Shown: positions 38,300-49,348, numbered from the stretch's first letter. The stretch: 64,000 bases of DNA from Vibrio taketomensis (GCF_009938165.1 NZ_AP019650.1:1116001-1180000); one strand, 5' to 3'. Numbers and translations: made by a program. The notes: generated by a model from the sequence alone, not told the origin.

Positions 38300-41200
38300 T
38301 CAACCACTACGACATACCAACGCCGCACCGGAACGATAGCGGTTAGGCATTAACTCAAATGGTACGTCTTGACCATTCAGTTTAATCGTTTTAGGTGTAT
38401 GACTGCCTTGTTGTGGTGAAATAAGCAGTTTAACCAACTTACCTTCGATTTCGTATTCAATAGCAACCTTGCCCAAACGTGGCGAGATAACTGGGTCAAG
38501 AACCAAATCATGGTTGTCGAAACGTAGACCGAACACACTACTAATCAATTGATTTAAATGAATCCCAGGCCCACTTGAATAGATTCTCCAGCCACCTTTA
38601 CTGCCACTTCACCAGAGCGTACTTTTCAAAGTTATCGTAAGCCATGTAACGGTCGTTAAACTTGGCATCAGAGCTCGAAGTATACGTTCGACTGGCGCAG
38701 CTCTGCATTTGGAACCCATCTTGAATACCAACAGGAATAATCTTGTACAGGTTATCAAATACCGCTTCTGCATCCCCAGCACATAACGCTTCAATAAAAC
38801 GAATATGCGCATGGCGGTACTGAAGACCGACTTCACGCCCCAGGTTCGCCGCTAACTCTGCACGTTTAAAATACGTTTGTTCACCCGCTTTATATTCAGC
38901 CATTTTATCCATCAAGCGCACACCATCAGGATGAACCAAACGATCTTTGATCACTGCCATGGCTGTGCGCCATTTTCGGCGAAAATGTCTCGGAGATAAT
39001 TGAGCGACTCGCAGGCAGTAAACGATGCTTAATGCCTGTTTTCTTATCAGCAGGGTGAAGTAAATATTCCACTTCTTTCACTTCGCCATTTTCGGCACGA
39101 TCAAAGTGAATAAAGCCAGCGATGGTGTCATCTTTAATCAAGTAGTGGTAGTAATCATGCTCCATTGCTTGTGCCAACTGCGCCAGTTGCGCAGAGAACT
39201 CAACGTGTGATGCATTCTTTTCTAGCACTGTAACCATGCCTTTCAATGCTTGTAAGGTAAGCGGAATCGTCAACCACTAACCATATTTTCACGCAATGAC
39301 TGATTCGCAGGCTGCAAAGTATCATCCCAGTCACCATCACCATAACAAAGAGTGACGTACCAGGGGACTAGATTGTCGATAATGTGCTGAACTTGGCGTT
39401 CAACGTGAGCAAACAGTGAGTATGTTTGTTCACTCTTCGCAAACCATGATGCGCTAATGTGTATGGCAACATTTCATTGAGCAATTCGAAGTCACCCGTC
39501 ACAGCGAGGTAATCGGCTAGTGCTTTTAATGGCAAACAACGATGTCACCATGTGACTCTTCTTGTTGAATTACCGCATATTGATCAAACATAAACCATTG
39601 TGGCCACGTGCCGGTTTCTTGATACTGATGACTATAGATTTCTTTAAACAAGTCGCGAGCTTTCGCGTACTCTTGCATCGACATAAACAGCTCAAACGGA
39701 CCTTGCGATACATCACGTGTACCCACGCCGCGCCTGGTATTGCTCTAAACCATGCGGCGTGCTGTAGTGCACACAAGGGCGTTATGTGTAACCAATGTAC
39801 CGTCTCATTCAGACGTTGGCTGTTCAATTCATCGGCTTCGAAATGCAGCTTGAAACCTTTAGTCAGTTGATTGACTTGAGGTGGCATTTTGCCGTCTCTT
39901 CATCAAAATCTACCCACCCTTTTGAATTAACACCGTTAAACTCGCCACAATAGCAATACGAGCTTTATCGCTAACAATACCTTTAAGAACTAGGTATTCA
40001 GGAGTTAGTCTCTGGATTGGTGAAGATATCGCTCGCTAAGCTCGGCACTTGGCTCAATTGCGAAACTTAGATCTTTACCGAACTTATCAATCAGTTCATT
40101 TCACCGCGAACAACGAAACCTTACCCTCTTGGCTCACAGAATCTTGCTTTCACCTTCGTTGTTGCCAAACACCAATTGATGAGACACTGCAACTTCGAGT
40201 AAAGAATTCAGACCATGAGTAGCAATCTCAAGTTGAATGAGCGGCGATTCTGCAGCAGCAAACGAGCGTACTTCAATGAAACCATCGCCGTATTTATAGA
40301 TCAACGAGTAGTGGTACCAACTTCGTATGCTGAGGCATACCCAAAACTTGGTATTGCTCGCCTTGTTTTACCCAAATTCGCTGACCGCTGTTAGCAAACT
40401 GGTTCAATGGGTTACGACATACGCCTAATAGCTTGTTGAAGAAGTATTGCCTAGCGTCAATTGCGAGTTAAATACACCATAGATGTGGTGCGTCGCGCTC
40501 ATGATTGGGTTGCGGTAATCTTTGTTGTTGCCTGATGCAATGACGCATGACCCGTTGCACGCTCAAGATAGCGCTCTTTAGCTGCTAACGTCACGTATTG
40601 GCTGTCGCCATAGAAAAATGACAACAATTCAGAGCCCTGCTTTTCAGCGAAACGTCGCTCATCGCCAAACCAATCAACTAACTCTTGCTCCGTAAGCTCT
40701 GCGCCATTGATGTATGCCGCTTTTGCTTGGGGCTGATGTTTCCAGCGCTGACTCAAGTTGAGAGCAGCCAGACTTGGCATGCAATTCAACAATCGTTGAC
40801 ATCGCAATGGGTTGAGTCCAGTTAGAGCTAGAACAATTGGCTTCCACAATCGCATAGAAAGTATGGATAGCTGCCTTGTTTGACTGAGCAATGCTTGGCG
40901 CAGTTTGCAAAGCAACATAGCCAAATTCATATGGTACTTTTCGTTTGGTAGTTCACGCAGTTCCAGTGCCGCTGCCTGACCAGTAAACTTAAATTGTTTA
41001 CCGAAGAATTGATAGCCATCTGTACTGTAAACCAACGATAGGGCTGAAACAACCAAGTTGAATACGAGGGTTACCAGAACTTTGCGGTAAGTTCTGGCGA
41101 CTACATAGCGTAAACCACACTCAGGTGAATTAAACACCTCATGATCAAGGTACTGTGAACAGTATGCTTCATTGGTTTTCACTGCGCCTTCATCAGCTAA

Positions 41201-41580
41201 GCCAAGGTCTTGACCGTAAACGGATCATAGTTGAAATCGCTACCACTGGTGTTCAACACTTCAACGTCGTAAAGCATTCTCGACAATTTTTACTGCAACA
41301 GTAGCTTGGAATACGTCGGTTGTCGTGCGCCATGCAGGTAAACCACTTGACTGTATAAACGTTTCAATTTGTTGATTAAAAAGCAACGGCGTTGCTGTTA
41401 CCACATCATTTTCAAATGCGTAAGTAAATATTGCTGATTGCGTGTTCGCCAGTTGGTGTTCAAATAGCGATACCATCAGTTTGTCACTGCGAATAGCAGC
41501 CAACATGCCCTGTGGGCTAAATGTCATATTGAGTTTTCACCACCGACATTCAGTGCCGGTTGATTAATTTATTGGTACAT
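38300..41580 (-). pseudogene. GH94 phosphorylase, 1,2-beta-oligoglucan phosphorylase type, frameshifted
   Basis: Joining frames yields an approximately 1090-residue protein. Near its middle are GTRDVSQGPFELF and CYGDGDWDDTLQPANQSLRENM (DWDD at 39321-39332), the GH94 region expected to hold the catalytic Asp; cellobiose phosphorylases have DWNDGM there instead and are ~800 residues. The C-terminal third has YFSSSDAKFNDRYMAYDNFEKY, GGWRIYSSGPGIHLNQLI and FGLRFDNHDLVLDPVISPRLGK. Size and motifs match the Listeria-type enzyme that phosphorolyses sophoro-oligosaccharides to glucose 1-phosphate. The start may be ATG 41580 or Met 41527. No signal peptide is seen, so cytoplasmic. Subfamily assignment is from memory and needs a search. 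Confidence 0.68.
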
Positions 41581-42704
41581 TGCGAATACTCTCAGACGCC
41601 GCAAAGATTAAGAATAAAATATTGTTGTCAGTCGCATCATCAAACAGATGACACTTACTCATGAATAGTTCGATATAGCAACGGCTTGCAACCAATGGGA
41701 TCAGCTCTCGATCTGACTGCTTACATACCACTCGGCAACCAAGTACATTAAGGTGGATATATACCTCCGAGCCAAGTTCCTATCGCTTCAACTTCCGCTG
41801 ATAACGTATTGGGATTACTTTCGCTGCACACAGCGATATGCTCAGGTCGAATACCACACATGAACGGGTTTATCTAGCCACATTTCTGCCCGTGCGTGAC
41901 GCTCTTGTGGCGATCGCACTTTACCACCTAAGTTAACACCAACCGCATCGCCCGATTTAACCACTTTACCACCTAGCATATTCATTGCTGGCGACCAATA
42001 AATTCTGCTACAAAGCGATTCTTTGGATTGTGATAAACGTTCATCGGTGTATCAACTTGCATGATACTGCCTTTGTTAAGAATGCATACACGGTCACCAT
42101 CGTCATTGCTTCCACCTGATCATGTGTAACGTAAATCATGGTCGCAGGGCTACCGGAATCCTTTAGCTGCTGGTGCAAACGCGTAATACGCATGCGCATT
42201 GATACCGCAATTTAGCATCAAGGTTTGATAACGGTTCATCAAAAGAAATACCTGGTTTGCGCACCATTGCGCGTCCGAGCCACTCGTTGACGCTGACCGC
42301 CAGACATCTGCTTCGGCTTGCGATCAGGCAACTCAGTAATCTCTAGTAGCTCAGCAGCTTCTGCTACACGACGTTCAATTTCTTGTTTGATTTCTTAGCT
42401 GTCTCCAAACCGAACGCCATGTTTTCATAGGTTGTCATATGTGGGTATAGCGCATAGTTTGGAAAACCATCGCAATTCCACGGTCTTTTGGAGGCAAGTC
42501 ATTACACACCTTGTCACCAATTGATAACTGACCGCTGGTAATGCTTTCTAATCCTGCAACCATTCTCAGCATGGTTGATTTCGCACATCCTGAAGGTCCA
42601 ACTAGCACCATAAATTCACCATCCTTGATGTCTAAAACATCATGAATCGCGTGGAAACCGTTGTCATAAACCTTATTGATGCCTTCGAGTGTAACCTTTG
42701 CCAT
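41564..42704 (-). pseudogene. Sugar ABC importer ATPase, MsmK/MalK-like, frameshifted
   Basis: Start 42704 reads [24 protein letters not shown]. Motifs in order are Walker [29 protein letters not shown] (ABC signature), [10 protein letters not shown] (Walker B) and the C-terminal TOBE-like part with KCHLFDDATDNN. The Walker A third Gly is Ala (GPSGCA not GPSGCG). About 380 residues; the exact end near 41564-41610 is unclear and may overlap the GH94 start. Such ATPases drive the MalFG-type permeases encoded at 34.2-35.9 kb. Confidence 0.7.
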
Positions 42705-42731
42705 TGGCTTTTTATTCCTATTCAAAAGCTA

Positions 42732-42748
42732 TGTTAAACGTTTCAACA
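42732..42748. promoter_or_regulatory. Candidate LacI-family operator before the ATPase gene
   Basis: TGTTAAACGTTTCAACA, centred on CG at 42739-42740, is a near-palindrome 28 bases before the ATPase start. Confidence 0.5.
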
Positions 42749-42813
42749 AAGAGTAGCGATACAGAGGTTTTAATCAATCTATAAATACAACTACTCTTAC
42801 GTTTCGTGATCTT

Positions 42814-44194
42814 TTATCTAGTGTTACGGGGTAGCGGATAAGTTTCATCAGCAACAAAGTCGTCATACATTAACTCAGAGTCGCTTGATAATTTCTTGAA
42901 GCTAAATAGCGATGAACGTTGCCACGTATAGACTCAGAAATGAATGCTCCCACAAACATCCCCTGATCAAGACCAATGACTTTATGAGATACTTCTCCTT
43001 GGTCATTGATAGCATCAACCCATCAGCACTGGTTTCTATTTGCGGATTATCCTGTTTAAGTTTGTTTAAACGATTTAAGGCGTCCGTTTCATTTATCATG
43101 TAATAGAGCGCTAGAGTATGCGGAGAACCTGTTGTTCCTGTCTCGATCGAATTACCAAATTTGCGATAACTTTCTGAGACGCTTTCTAAACCATAAGCGG
43201 CATAGCCGTCAGCAACGGTAGCCGAAGCGGAAACAAATGGAATACTGTACTTGTCCGCGTAAGTTGCATGGACACGAGAAAAGTCAGTCACTATCTGATA
43301 ATCCGGTATTAAACTCGCCTCATCTAGCCACAATGCTGGCAACATAGCTTGGAAATAAGAACCATCCCAAGTCAGTAGCGATTTACTGTGTTGCCATTAA
43401 GCTCCACATTCCCCGTCATTAACCACATATCTTCAAACACTGTAGTTGGCACTCGCCTTCGCACACTAACACCGCCCAAAGAGGCGCCAGGCGGCTCTCG
43501 TTGGCTTTGCGATCGATGTAGTACCAAGAAAATCATTAGATTTATTGCTCCAACCTGCCCTCAATAATCCTCGAGTTGAATCATAAAGCGCTTCCCAACC
43601 ACTTTGTTGTGCCGTCAGTAGCTGTTCCGCCCGAGCTGCAATTGCGTTTAAACGTTCATTACTATCATTTTCAAAGCGCCAACTAGCCCAGCTAAAGTAA
43701 ACGACGTAATTGCGTTATCGACAGCCGATGCCGTCGCATCTTGATTAATGGCTAATTTCTGGTTTTCAAATTGGTAGAGCCAATAGAACAATCCACGCCA
43801 CTTCGGTGCGGCTTCTAATTGTGTCAGAGACTCGCTCTAAACGAGTGATCGCTTTCTCATCGTTAGCTTCAACCATTTCTATCAAGACATTGATATATAA
43901 AGCAATGGTTGAAATATTAGTGTAAGAAGAGACCGCTATATTCTCACCGTTAACCAATACGTGGTCGTATGGCAAATGCGTGCTGCTAGAAACACCGATT
44001 CCATCCAGAAAGTAATCGATGTTATCTTGCAGTGACTGTTCAAACCCTGCTGGATAGACATCTGGGGCAAGTTCAATTGCATTGATCGCCGTGTGATTGG
44101 GTAATTGGGTAGACGTTTGACTATCAGATGAACCACCACAACCCATCATCAAAACAAGAGTAGAAGCAACAAAAGGGATAGATATTCGTTTCAT
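42814..44194 (-). pseudogene. Secreted lipoprotein glycosidase (GH144/glycoamylase-like), paralogue 1, frameshifted
   Basis: Start 44194 gives MKRISIPFVASTLVLMMGCGGSS, a lipoprotein signal with Cys19. The body, over several frames, parallels the second copy: YFLDGIGV, SYTNISTIALYINVLIEMVEAND, FQAMLPALWLDEASLIPDYQIVTDFSRVHATYADKYSIPFVSASATVADGYAAYGLESVSESY, GTTGSPHTLALYYMINE. This is an (alpha/alpha)6-barrel enzyme with the layout of the glycoamylase/GH144 group, which contains endo-beta-1,2-glucanases. About 460 residues, likely outer-membrane anchored. Function is inferred from fold pattern and locus. Confidence 0.6.
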
Positions 44195-44213
44195 AACAAC
44201 CTCTAAATTAGGC

Positions 44214-44235
44214 ATAAAAAGCCCCGAAGGGCTTT
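44214..44235 (-). terminator. Terminator after the porin gene
   Basis: On the minus strand AAAGCCC-TTCG-GGGCTTT is followed by TTTTA. It lies 77 bases after the porin stop and ends the glycosidase 2-porin transcript. Confidence 0.8.
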
Positions 44236-44311
44236 GAGCAGTGTTAGGGCGCAATCTCGATAAGTTTAAATAAACTAATTGGTTAATAACTTATATTGCT
44301 TTGCAATTTGA

Positions 44312-45329
44312 TCAGAATGTCCAAATCACGCCGACTTTGGCAAACACACCTCTTTGTCACCCCAAGTGTACTGATTGCCATTGCGCTGTTGATGGTCACG
44401 ATACGCTAGATCTGCGAGCAGACTGATTGACTGGTTAACCGGAATTTCGGTGTATAACGCATAGTTGTTGTAGTCATACCCCGTACCATCAAAGATTTCG
44501 GTTTCACCTAATTCGTATCGTAATTCCAGATATACGCCACTATCGAACTTAAACTGTACGAGCGGCTTAATCGCTGTTTCTGTCCACGCAAAGTCATTCT
44601 TATCTTCGTGATATAAGAACTTAGTGCCAAGATTGATCCAGTTATTTAAACGATAAACATAAAGCGGTTCCGTTTCATAAAACATCGCCCCTTCTTCATC
44701 CCAATAACCAGACTCAGGTTTAGGTGCAAGAAGTGATTGCCGAAAGTAAAATTCAGCTCTGGCGTGATCTGGTAACGCGTGCTCTCTTCAAAGCCTGTCA
44801 CTTTTCGTAGCCAAATTCAATCGCATGGTTAAATGACTCGTTTACCCACTTCTCATAACGTGGCATTAATTCCGTAGTCAACAGTGCATTGCCTTCCGAG
44901 ACTTTGTCTTTACCACGATACTTATGCGTTTCTTTTAACACGTAAGCTAATCGGAAATTATCCGTTATCTTGGTTGAACCATCTGCAAAGATAATCGATT
45001 GAAATAGCTGACTTGGTGCATTGTCATAGACATATTCTTCATATTCAAAACCAGTCAGAACACGGGTTCGCTTCATAGTTGCGACAGATTCATTAGAAGC
45101 CATCAACACATCACCAAAGCCTCCCACATCTTCTAATCCTCAAAACTGGTGGTGGTAAGTGCACCATAATTGGGAAATTCAATGCCATCCCACATACGAG
45201 GTTGCTCTTTTAGCGCAGCATAACCGTCAAGTTCAACGCCTTGCCAGAAGCCTACCTTCTCCCTTCTGCAAATACAGGCAATGAGGATGCGGCAGTAAGA
45301 GCGAGCGCAAGTGCCGTTAGTTGTTTCAT
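44312..45329 (-). pseudogene. Outer-membrane porin of the glucan locus, frameshifted
   Basis: Start 45329 reads MKQLTALALALTAASSLPVFA, a clear signal peptide. The body alternates as beta strands (TRVLTGFEYEEYVYD, DNFRLAYVLKETHKY, SFNHAIEFGYEK, WINLGTKFLYHEDKNDFAWTETAIKPLVQFKFDSGVYLELRYELGE, SISLLADLAYRDHQQRNGNQYTWGD) and, after one shift, ends EVFAKVGVIWTF, a barrel with the C-terminal Phe typical of outer-membrane proteins. About 339 residues. It should admit the oligosaccharides; the porin family is not one I can name. Confidence 0.65.
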
Positions 45330-45346
45330 ACTAATACCACTCACTG

Positions 45347-46678
45347 TTAACCGTTGTTTGGAACATAACTGCGATACATCTGCTGAACATCAGCCATGTA
45401 ACCACGAGCCGTTAAGTACTTTTCTACATCTGCGTTGATTTCATCAGCTAAGAACACCAACAAACATTCCTTGGTCAGAGATAGGATCTTGGTTGACATT
45501 TTTCCTTGTGAATCAACAGCATCATACCAACCAAACTCTGACTCAATTTGCGGGTAGTAGTTCTTCAGCGCTTTCAATGCTTGCACTGATGTTTCAGGGC
45601 TAACGATGTAAGACAGTGCGAGCGCATGGCGTGCCAGTTGTACCTTCATGAATTTCATTGTTGAATTTCACTTTGCTCTCTGACAGGAATGGGACACCAA
45701 ATGCTGCATAGGCGTCATCAACCGTCGCAGAAGAAGATACCAGTGGAATGTTGTGCTTCGCAGCATAAGTCATCTGCAAGAAAGTCATGTCTTTGACCAT
45801 AGTGTAATCAGGCATCAACTCTTGCTCATTCAGCCAAATTGCAGGCAGCATAGCTTGGAAATAAGCACCATCCCAAGTCAGCATTGGATTGTATTCTTTA
45901 CCATTGAAAGTGTACTTATGGGTATAGAGTTCCATAGTATCGAAAGCAGATTGAGGGATGGCTTTATCGCCCGTTCCTTTCGTAATAAGCGCAGCCCAAA
46001 GTGGCGCTAAACGGCTTTCATTCGCTTTACGGTCGATGTAGTAAGGAAGCGCCGCATCATTTTAGTGCTCCATCCCGCATGCAACAGACCTCGACCTTGG
46101 TCATAAATTTCAAACCAGCCTTGTTTTGTCCAACGAGAATGGCTTCAATACGTTCAACAATTTTTGTTTCTCGGCATCCGTTGCGTCCAGGTACGCACCA
46201 GCTACGCCTGCGAGTGCAAGAGCTAAGTTGGCGTTATCAACCGCAGGAACAATACCGTCGGCTGTTGGTTTTAGCTTACCTTCAACAATATCGTACGGCC
46301 AGAAATATAGACCTTTCCATGTCGGTGTTTCTTCCTAATACATCAAGCACTTCCGCGATACGTGTTAAGGCTTTTCCTTCACCTGCTTTTTCAGCTTCAA
46401 CCAAAATATTCAGATACAAACCAATTTCTGTCGTGTTTACGTAGTAATGCGGTTTACCTTACCTTCCACAATCGAAACAGTGTCAAAAGAACTTTAGCAA
46501 CAGGGTCTACGCCAACACCATCTCTAAAGAAGTTAAGGTTATTTTGCAATTCCGCTTTAAATTGCGCTGGATACAGATGGTCACGAACAGATAATTCATT
46601 AATAACCACATCGCTTGCGAATGCATTACTAGCGAGGCCAAACAGCACAGCGACTGCGAGTACTTTTGTATTTATCAT
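45347..46678 (-). pseudogene. Secreted glycosidase (GH144/glycoamylase-like), paralogue 2, frameshifted
   Basis: Start 46678 gives MINTKVLAVAVLFGLASNAFA, a cleavable signal. Joined frames give EIGLYLNILVEAEKAGEGKALTRIAEVLDVL, GLYFWPYDIVEGKLKP, DQGRGLLHAGW, YYIDRKANESRLAPLWAALITKG, NPMLTWDGAYFQAMLPAIWLNEQELMPDYTMV, AAFGVPFLSESKVKFNNEIHEGTTGTP, EFGWYDAVDSQGK and an end SYVPNNG. The order (Trp-Asp-Gly box, then FGVP box, then G-WYDA-D) is that of the glycoamylase/GH144 (alpha/alpha)6 enzymes. About 443 residues, soluble in the periplasm or exported. Likely a depolymerase for the locus's glucan. Confidence 0.62.
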
Positions 46679-47064
46679 TGTAGAATTCCGTTTTATTTCG
46701 CTGGACTCAAACTTAAACGTTTCTATTAATCTGTGATAAATATTCGTGGTCGTCAATACTGTTAGTTGTGTAAACGTGATCCAGTTACAATATTATTTAT
46801 TTTTCGAATAAAAATAGCACTAAAAATAAAATTAACCATTTTAATTCAATAACTTAAAGGAACAAAACAATAAATAACACTCATCTATTCATCCAAGTAC
46901 ATTCCGTTAAACCATGCCAAAACTTGGTCATAATCACAAAACGAATAGTCGTTTAAACGTTTTACTTGATTAGTAAAGCCAATATGGACATGCTTTAACC
47001 AATTAAACGTTTAAACAAATTTTATCCCTACAAAATTTTAAGCGGTATAACGATATGACCTGTA
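46679..47064. promoter_or_regulatory. Divergent control region with three candidate operators
   Basis: This 386-base AT-rich region separates the minus-strand glycosidase operon from the plus-strand lipoprotein. It holds three AAACGTTT cores: 46713-46725 (TTAAACGTTTCTA, 35 bases before the glycosidase start), 46951-46965 (GTTTAAACGTTTTAC) and 47003-47014 (TTAAACGTTTAA, a perfect palindrome). All probably bind the LacI-family regulator of the locus. No promoter elements are called with confidence. Confidence 0.55.
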
Positions 47065-48288
47065 ATGTTTTTAACAAAGCTCCTCGCGACTCTAATATGC
47101 ACAGCAGGCTTAACTGGCTGTTTAGATGATCCATACAATGAGCCTGATACCTCAACGCCACCACCTACATCACAAGAGATCCTTTATATTCACCAAATGG
47201 TGATAGCGCTTTTATTCTGGCGATTACTGATAGTAGTGGAACCGAAGCGATCGTGGACGGTAATAACGTTTCTCAAGGCAATGTTAGCGTTACCAATATC
47301 TCTGGCGAAAAAACGGTATGTTAAACGTCACTATCACTGACAATAAATCTGGAAGAATTGCACTCACAAGTGGCGATAGCAGTAATGTTAATTTAAATGT
47401 TGATCCTGCAACCTCTACATTGCAGTTTTCTACGCGAGCTATGAGTCTGCCAAGTTCAGGGCAAGAGATTTACATCACTAGCCAAAAGAGCACGACACTG
47501 ATATAGGTAAAGTATCGCTTACCAGTAGTTACACAGCTAGTTATAAAGGATCGACACAAACAATTAAGATCCCTCTATCCTGTTTTACTGAAGCGGGAAT
47601 GGACTTTAATGATGCTATATCACCGTTTACTTTCGTATCTAACAACAACCTCAATTTTGATCTTGGCAACATCCGCATCGTGACGAACTCAATAAATCAG
47701 CAAGATGTGTTGGAGTGTGACAACACAAGTACTTTACTCAAGCTGATGACCCTAGTGATGCCTTCAAAGCAAGCAAAGTATTTGTGGTAGGAAGCCCTTC
47801 AACCGGATGGGCAACAGCAGTTACCAACTGGATGACAGTCGGAAATTCTACCCTTCACTGGGGACATGACCACATTCGCATTGAATACAGTAACGCTCCA
47901 GCAGGAGAAAATGGTGGCTTAGTACTTGCAACTCAGGACAAGTCATTAAAGACATATCAAACTATGTAGATAGTGGTGTTCTACAGTTCATGTTTTATGT
48001 AGATAGCTATGCTAATCACCCGACTAAACGCTTCCAAGTTCAGATGGAGTCCAGCACTCATGGAACTCCGAGCCATACTTTCTACCAGCAGGAGCAGCAG
48101 AGAAAGGTTGGCAGCAAATTCAAGTACCACTGAGAGATCTATTTACTCGTAAAGATGGTTCTATCAATATCAATGCGCTAAGAAATATAGATAAAGCCGT
48201 ATCAATCTTGCCAGAATGGGTGGAAGGTGAAGACACGCTTCAAGGAATGGACTTCTCTATTGGCAGTGTACAGGTGGTTGTCCCATAA
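47065..48288 (+). pseudogene. Surface lipoprotein with two ExoP-like glycan-binding domains, frameshifted
   Basis: Start 47065 (MFLTKLLATLICTAGLTGCLDD) has a lipobox with Cys19. Joined frames give two similar beta domains. The first (~30-200) ends IKIPLSCFTEAGMDFNDAISPFTFVSNNNLNFDLGNIRIV; the second (~210-405) ends IQVPLRDLFTRKDGSININALRNIDKAVSI.... This resembles the C-terminal domain of ExoP-type GH3 beta-glucanases. It has no catalytic domain, so it is probably a glycan-capture protein on the outer membrane. About 407 residues; divergent from the degradation genes. Confidence 0.55.
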
Positions 48289-48310
48289 CTGAAATTGATA
48301 TCATTAATAC

Positions 48311-48338
48311 AAGCTTACAGGGAGTTACCTGTAAGCTT
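48311..48338 (+). terminator. Stem-loop after the lipoprotein gene
   Basis: An 11-bp perfect stem AAGCTTACAGG / CCTGTAAGCTT with a 6-base loop; the T-run is weak. Confidence 0.6.
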
Positions 48339-48362
48339 TACATAACAGATATATACAGTTAA

Positions 48363-49295
48363 TTAGCAAGCCAAAACTTTATAACCCAACACCGCCTTAA
48401 GTTCACCCATAGATTGAAATTGTTGTTTGAGAATACGCATTGGTGTTACTGGCATACCATAGAAATCCACTCTATCACCAATAATCTCGCCACCTAAGTC
48501 TGTAAGAATATGAATGGTTGCATCTCGCGCATCCGTCATGATTTCATCGGTGTTGTGGAACAAATACTCGAGGGAATGAAGAGCCAAAGCCTTACCAATA
48601 CCTAATCCTCTAAAACGACTATCGACTGCAAACCGCCCCCAATGCCATTCTTCATTTTCTTGCCAGCACGCAACTGCACCGACAACGTATTCACCAGAAC
48701 GAGCTACCCACCATTGTTGTGGAATATCGACATTGAGTGGAACGAGATTGCTAGGTATATTCTGTTCCCCCGTGAATGTATCCAATATTAAATCATCAAC
48801 CTCAATTTTATACTCTGGTCTTAGTTGCTCAATTTGGACTCTGGCTTTGTTGTGCGTGGCGTTTTTGCGAAATGCACTTAATCTCAATGCTCTTAGCCCC
48901 TGAATCACTGTCTCCGACTCTTCACAGGTCATCAACCCAAGCAACTCAGAAAGCTCATTATTTGCTGAGTTGTCAGCACTCGCTAATCGATTTACTCCGC
49001 ACATAGTGAGCACATAGCTTTTCTGCCGCTTGTCATTGGGGTTACAAACTACGTCAACGAACTTCATTTCGACTAACGTGTTAATGGCTCGACTTAGCGA
49101 TCCTTTTTCAACATTGAGCTGGTTAGACAGCTCCGTAAATGGCGTTAAGCCATTTTTACGTAAATAAGTCAGTAGATGAACTTGGGTGAGTGAGAGCCCT
49201 GAATTTAAGCAATTTTTATCTAATAAACCGAGCTCCCTCACTAGATATCTCAGCTCACTACGGATTTGTTCAATAGGCGACATTGCGTTTATCAT
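48363..49295 (-). CDS. MarR regulator fused to GNAT acetyltransferase
   Basis: The 310-residue protein has a MarR winged helix (about 10-140: SLTQVHLLTYLRKNGLTPFTELSNQLNVEKGSLSRAINTLVEMKFV) and a GNAT domain (about 150-305: WHWGRFAVDSRFRGLGIGKALALHSLEYLF with the acetyl-CoA Q/R-x-x-G-x-G/A loop). Such fusions are known but their ligand and acetyl acceptor are not. Start 49295 or Met at 49283. Two matching 21-bp palindromes stand directly in front and suggest autoregulation. This gene begins the return to intact frames. Confidence 0.8.
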   Translation of the reverse strand: MINAMSPIEQIRSELRYLVRELGLLDKNCLNSGLSLTQVHLLTYLRKNGLTPFTELSNQLNVEKGSLSRAINTLVEMKFVDVVCNPNDKRQKSYVLTMCGVNRLASADNSANNELSELLGLMTCEESETVIQGLRALRLSAFRKNATHNKARVQIEQLRPEYKIEVDDLILDTFTGEQNIPSNLVPLNVDIPQQWWVARSGEYVVGAVACWQENEEWHWGRFAVDSRFRGLGIGKALALHSLEYLFHNTDEIMTDARDATIHILTDLGGEIIGDRVDFYGMPVTPMRILKQQFQSMGELKAVLGYKVLAC

Positions 49296-49300
49296 TAAAC

Positions 49301-49321
49301 TTTGTTGACAGTATCAACAAA
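49301..49321. promoter_or_regulatory. MarR-type operator 1
   Basis: A 21-bp inverted repeat with arms TTTGTTGA and TATCAACAAA (centre at 49311), 6 bases before the MarR-GNAT start. Confidence 0.65.
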
Positions 49322-49348
49322 CTCGCTCAAAGCGCATAAGAAGTCAAC

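Noticed and set aside
31560-48300. Natural pseudogenisation of the whole glucan locus
   Set aside because: Motifs and codons are preserved between indels and there are almost no in-frame stops inside fragments. Sequencing error explains this better, though I cannot prove it.
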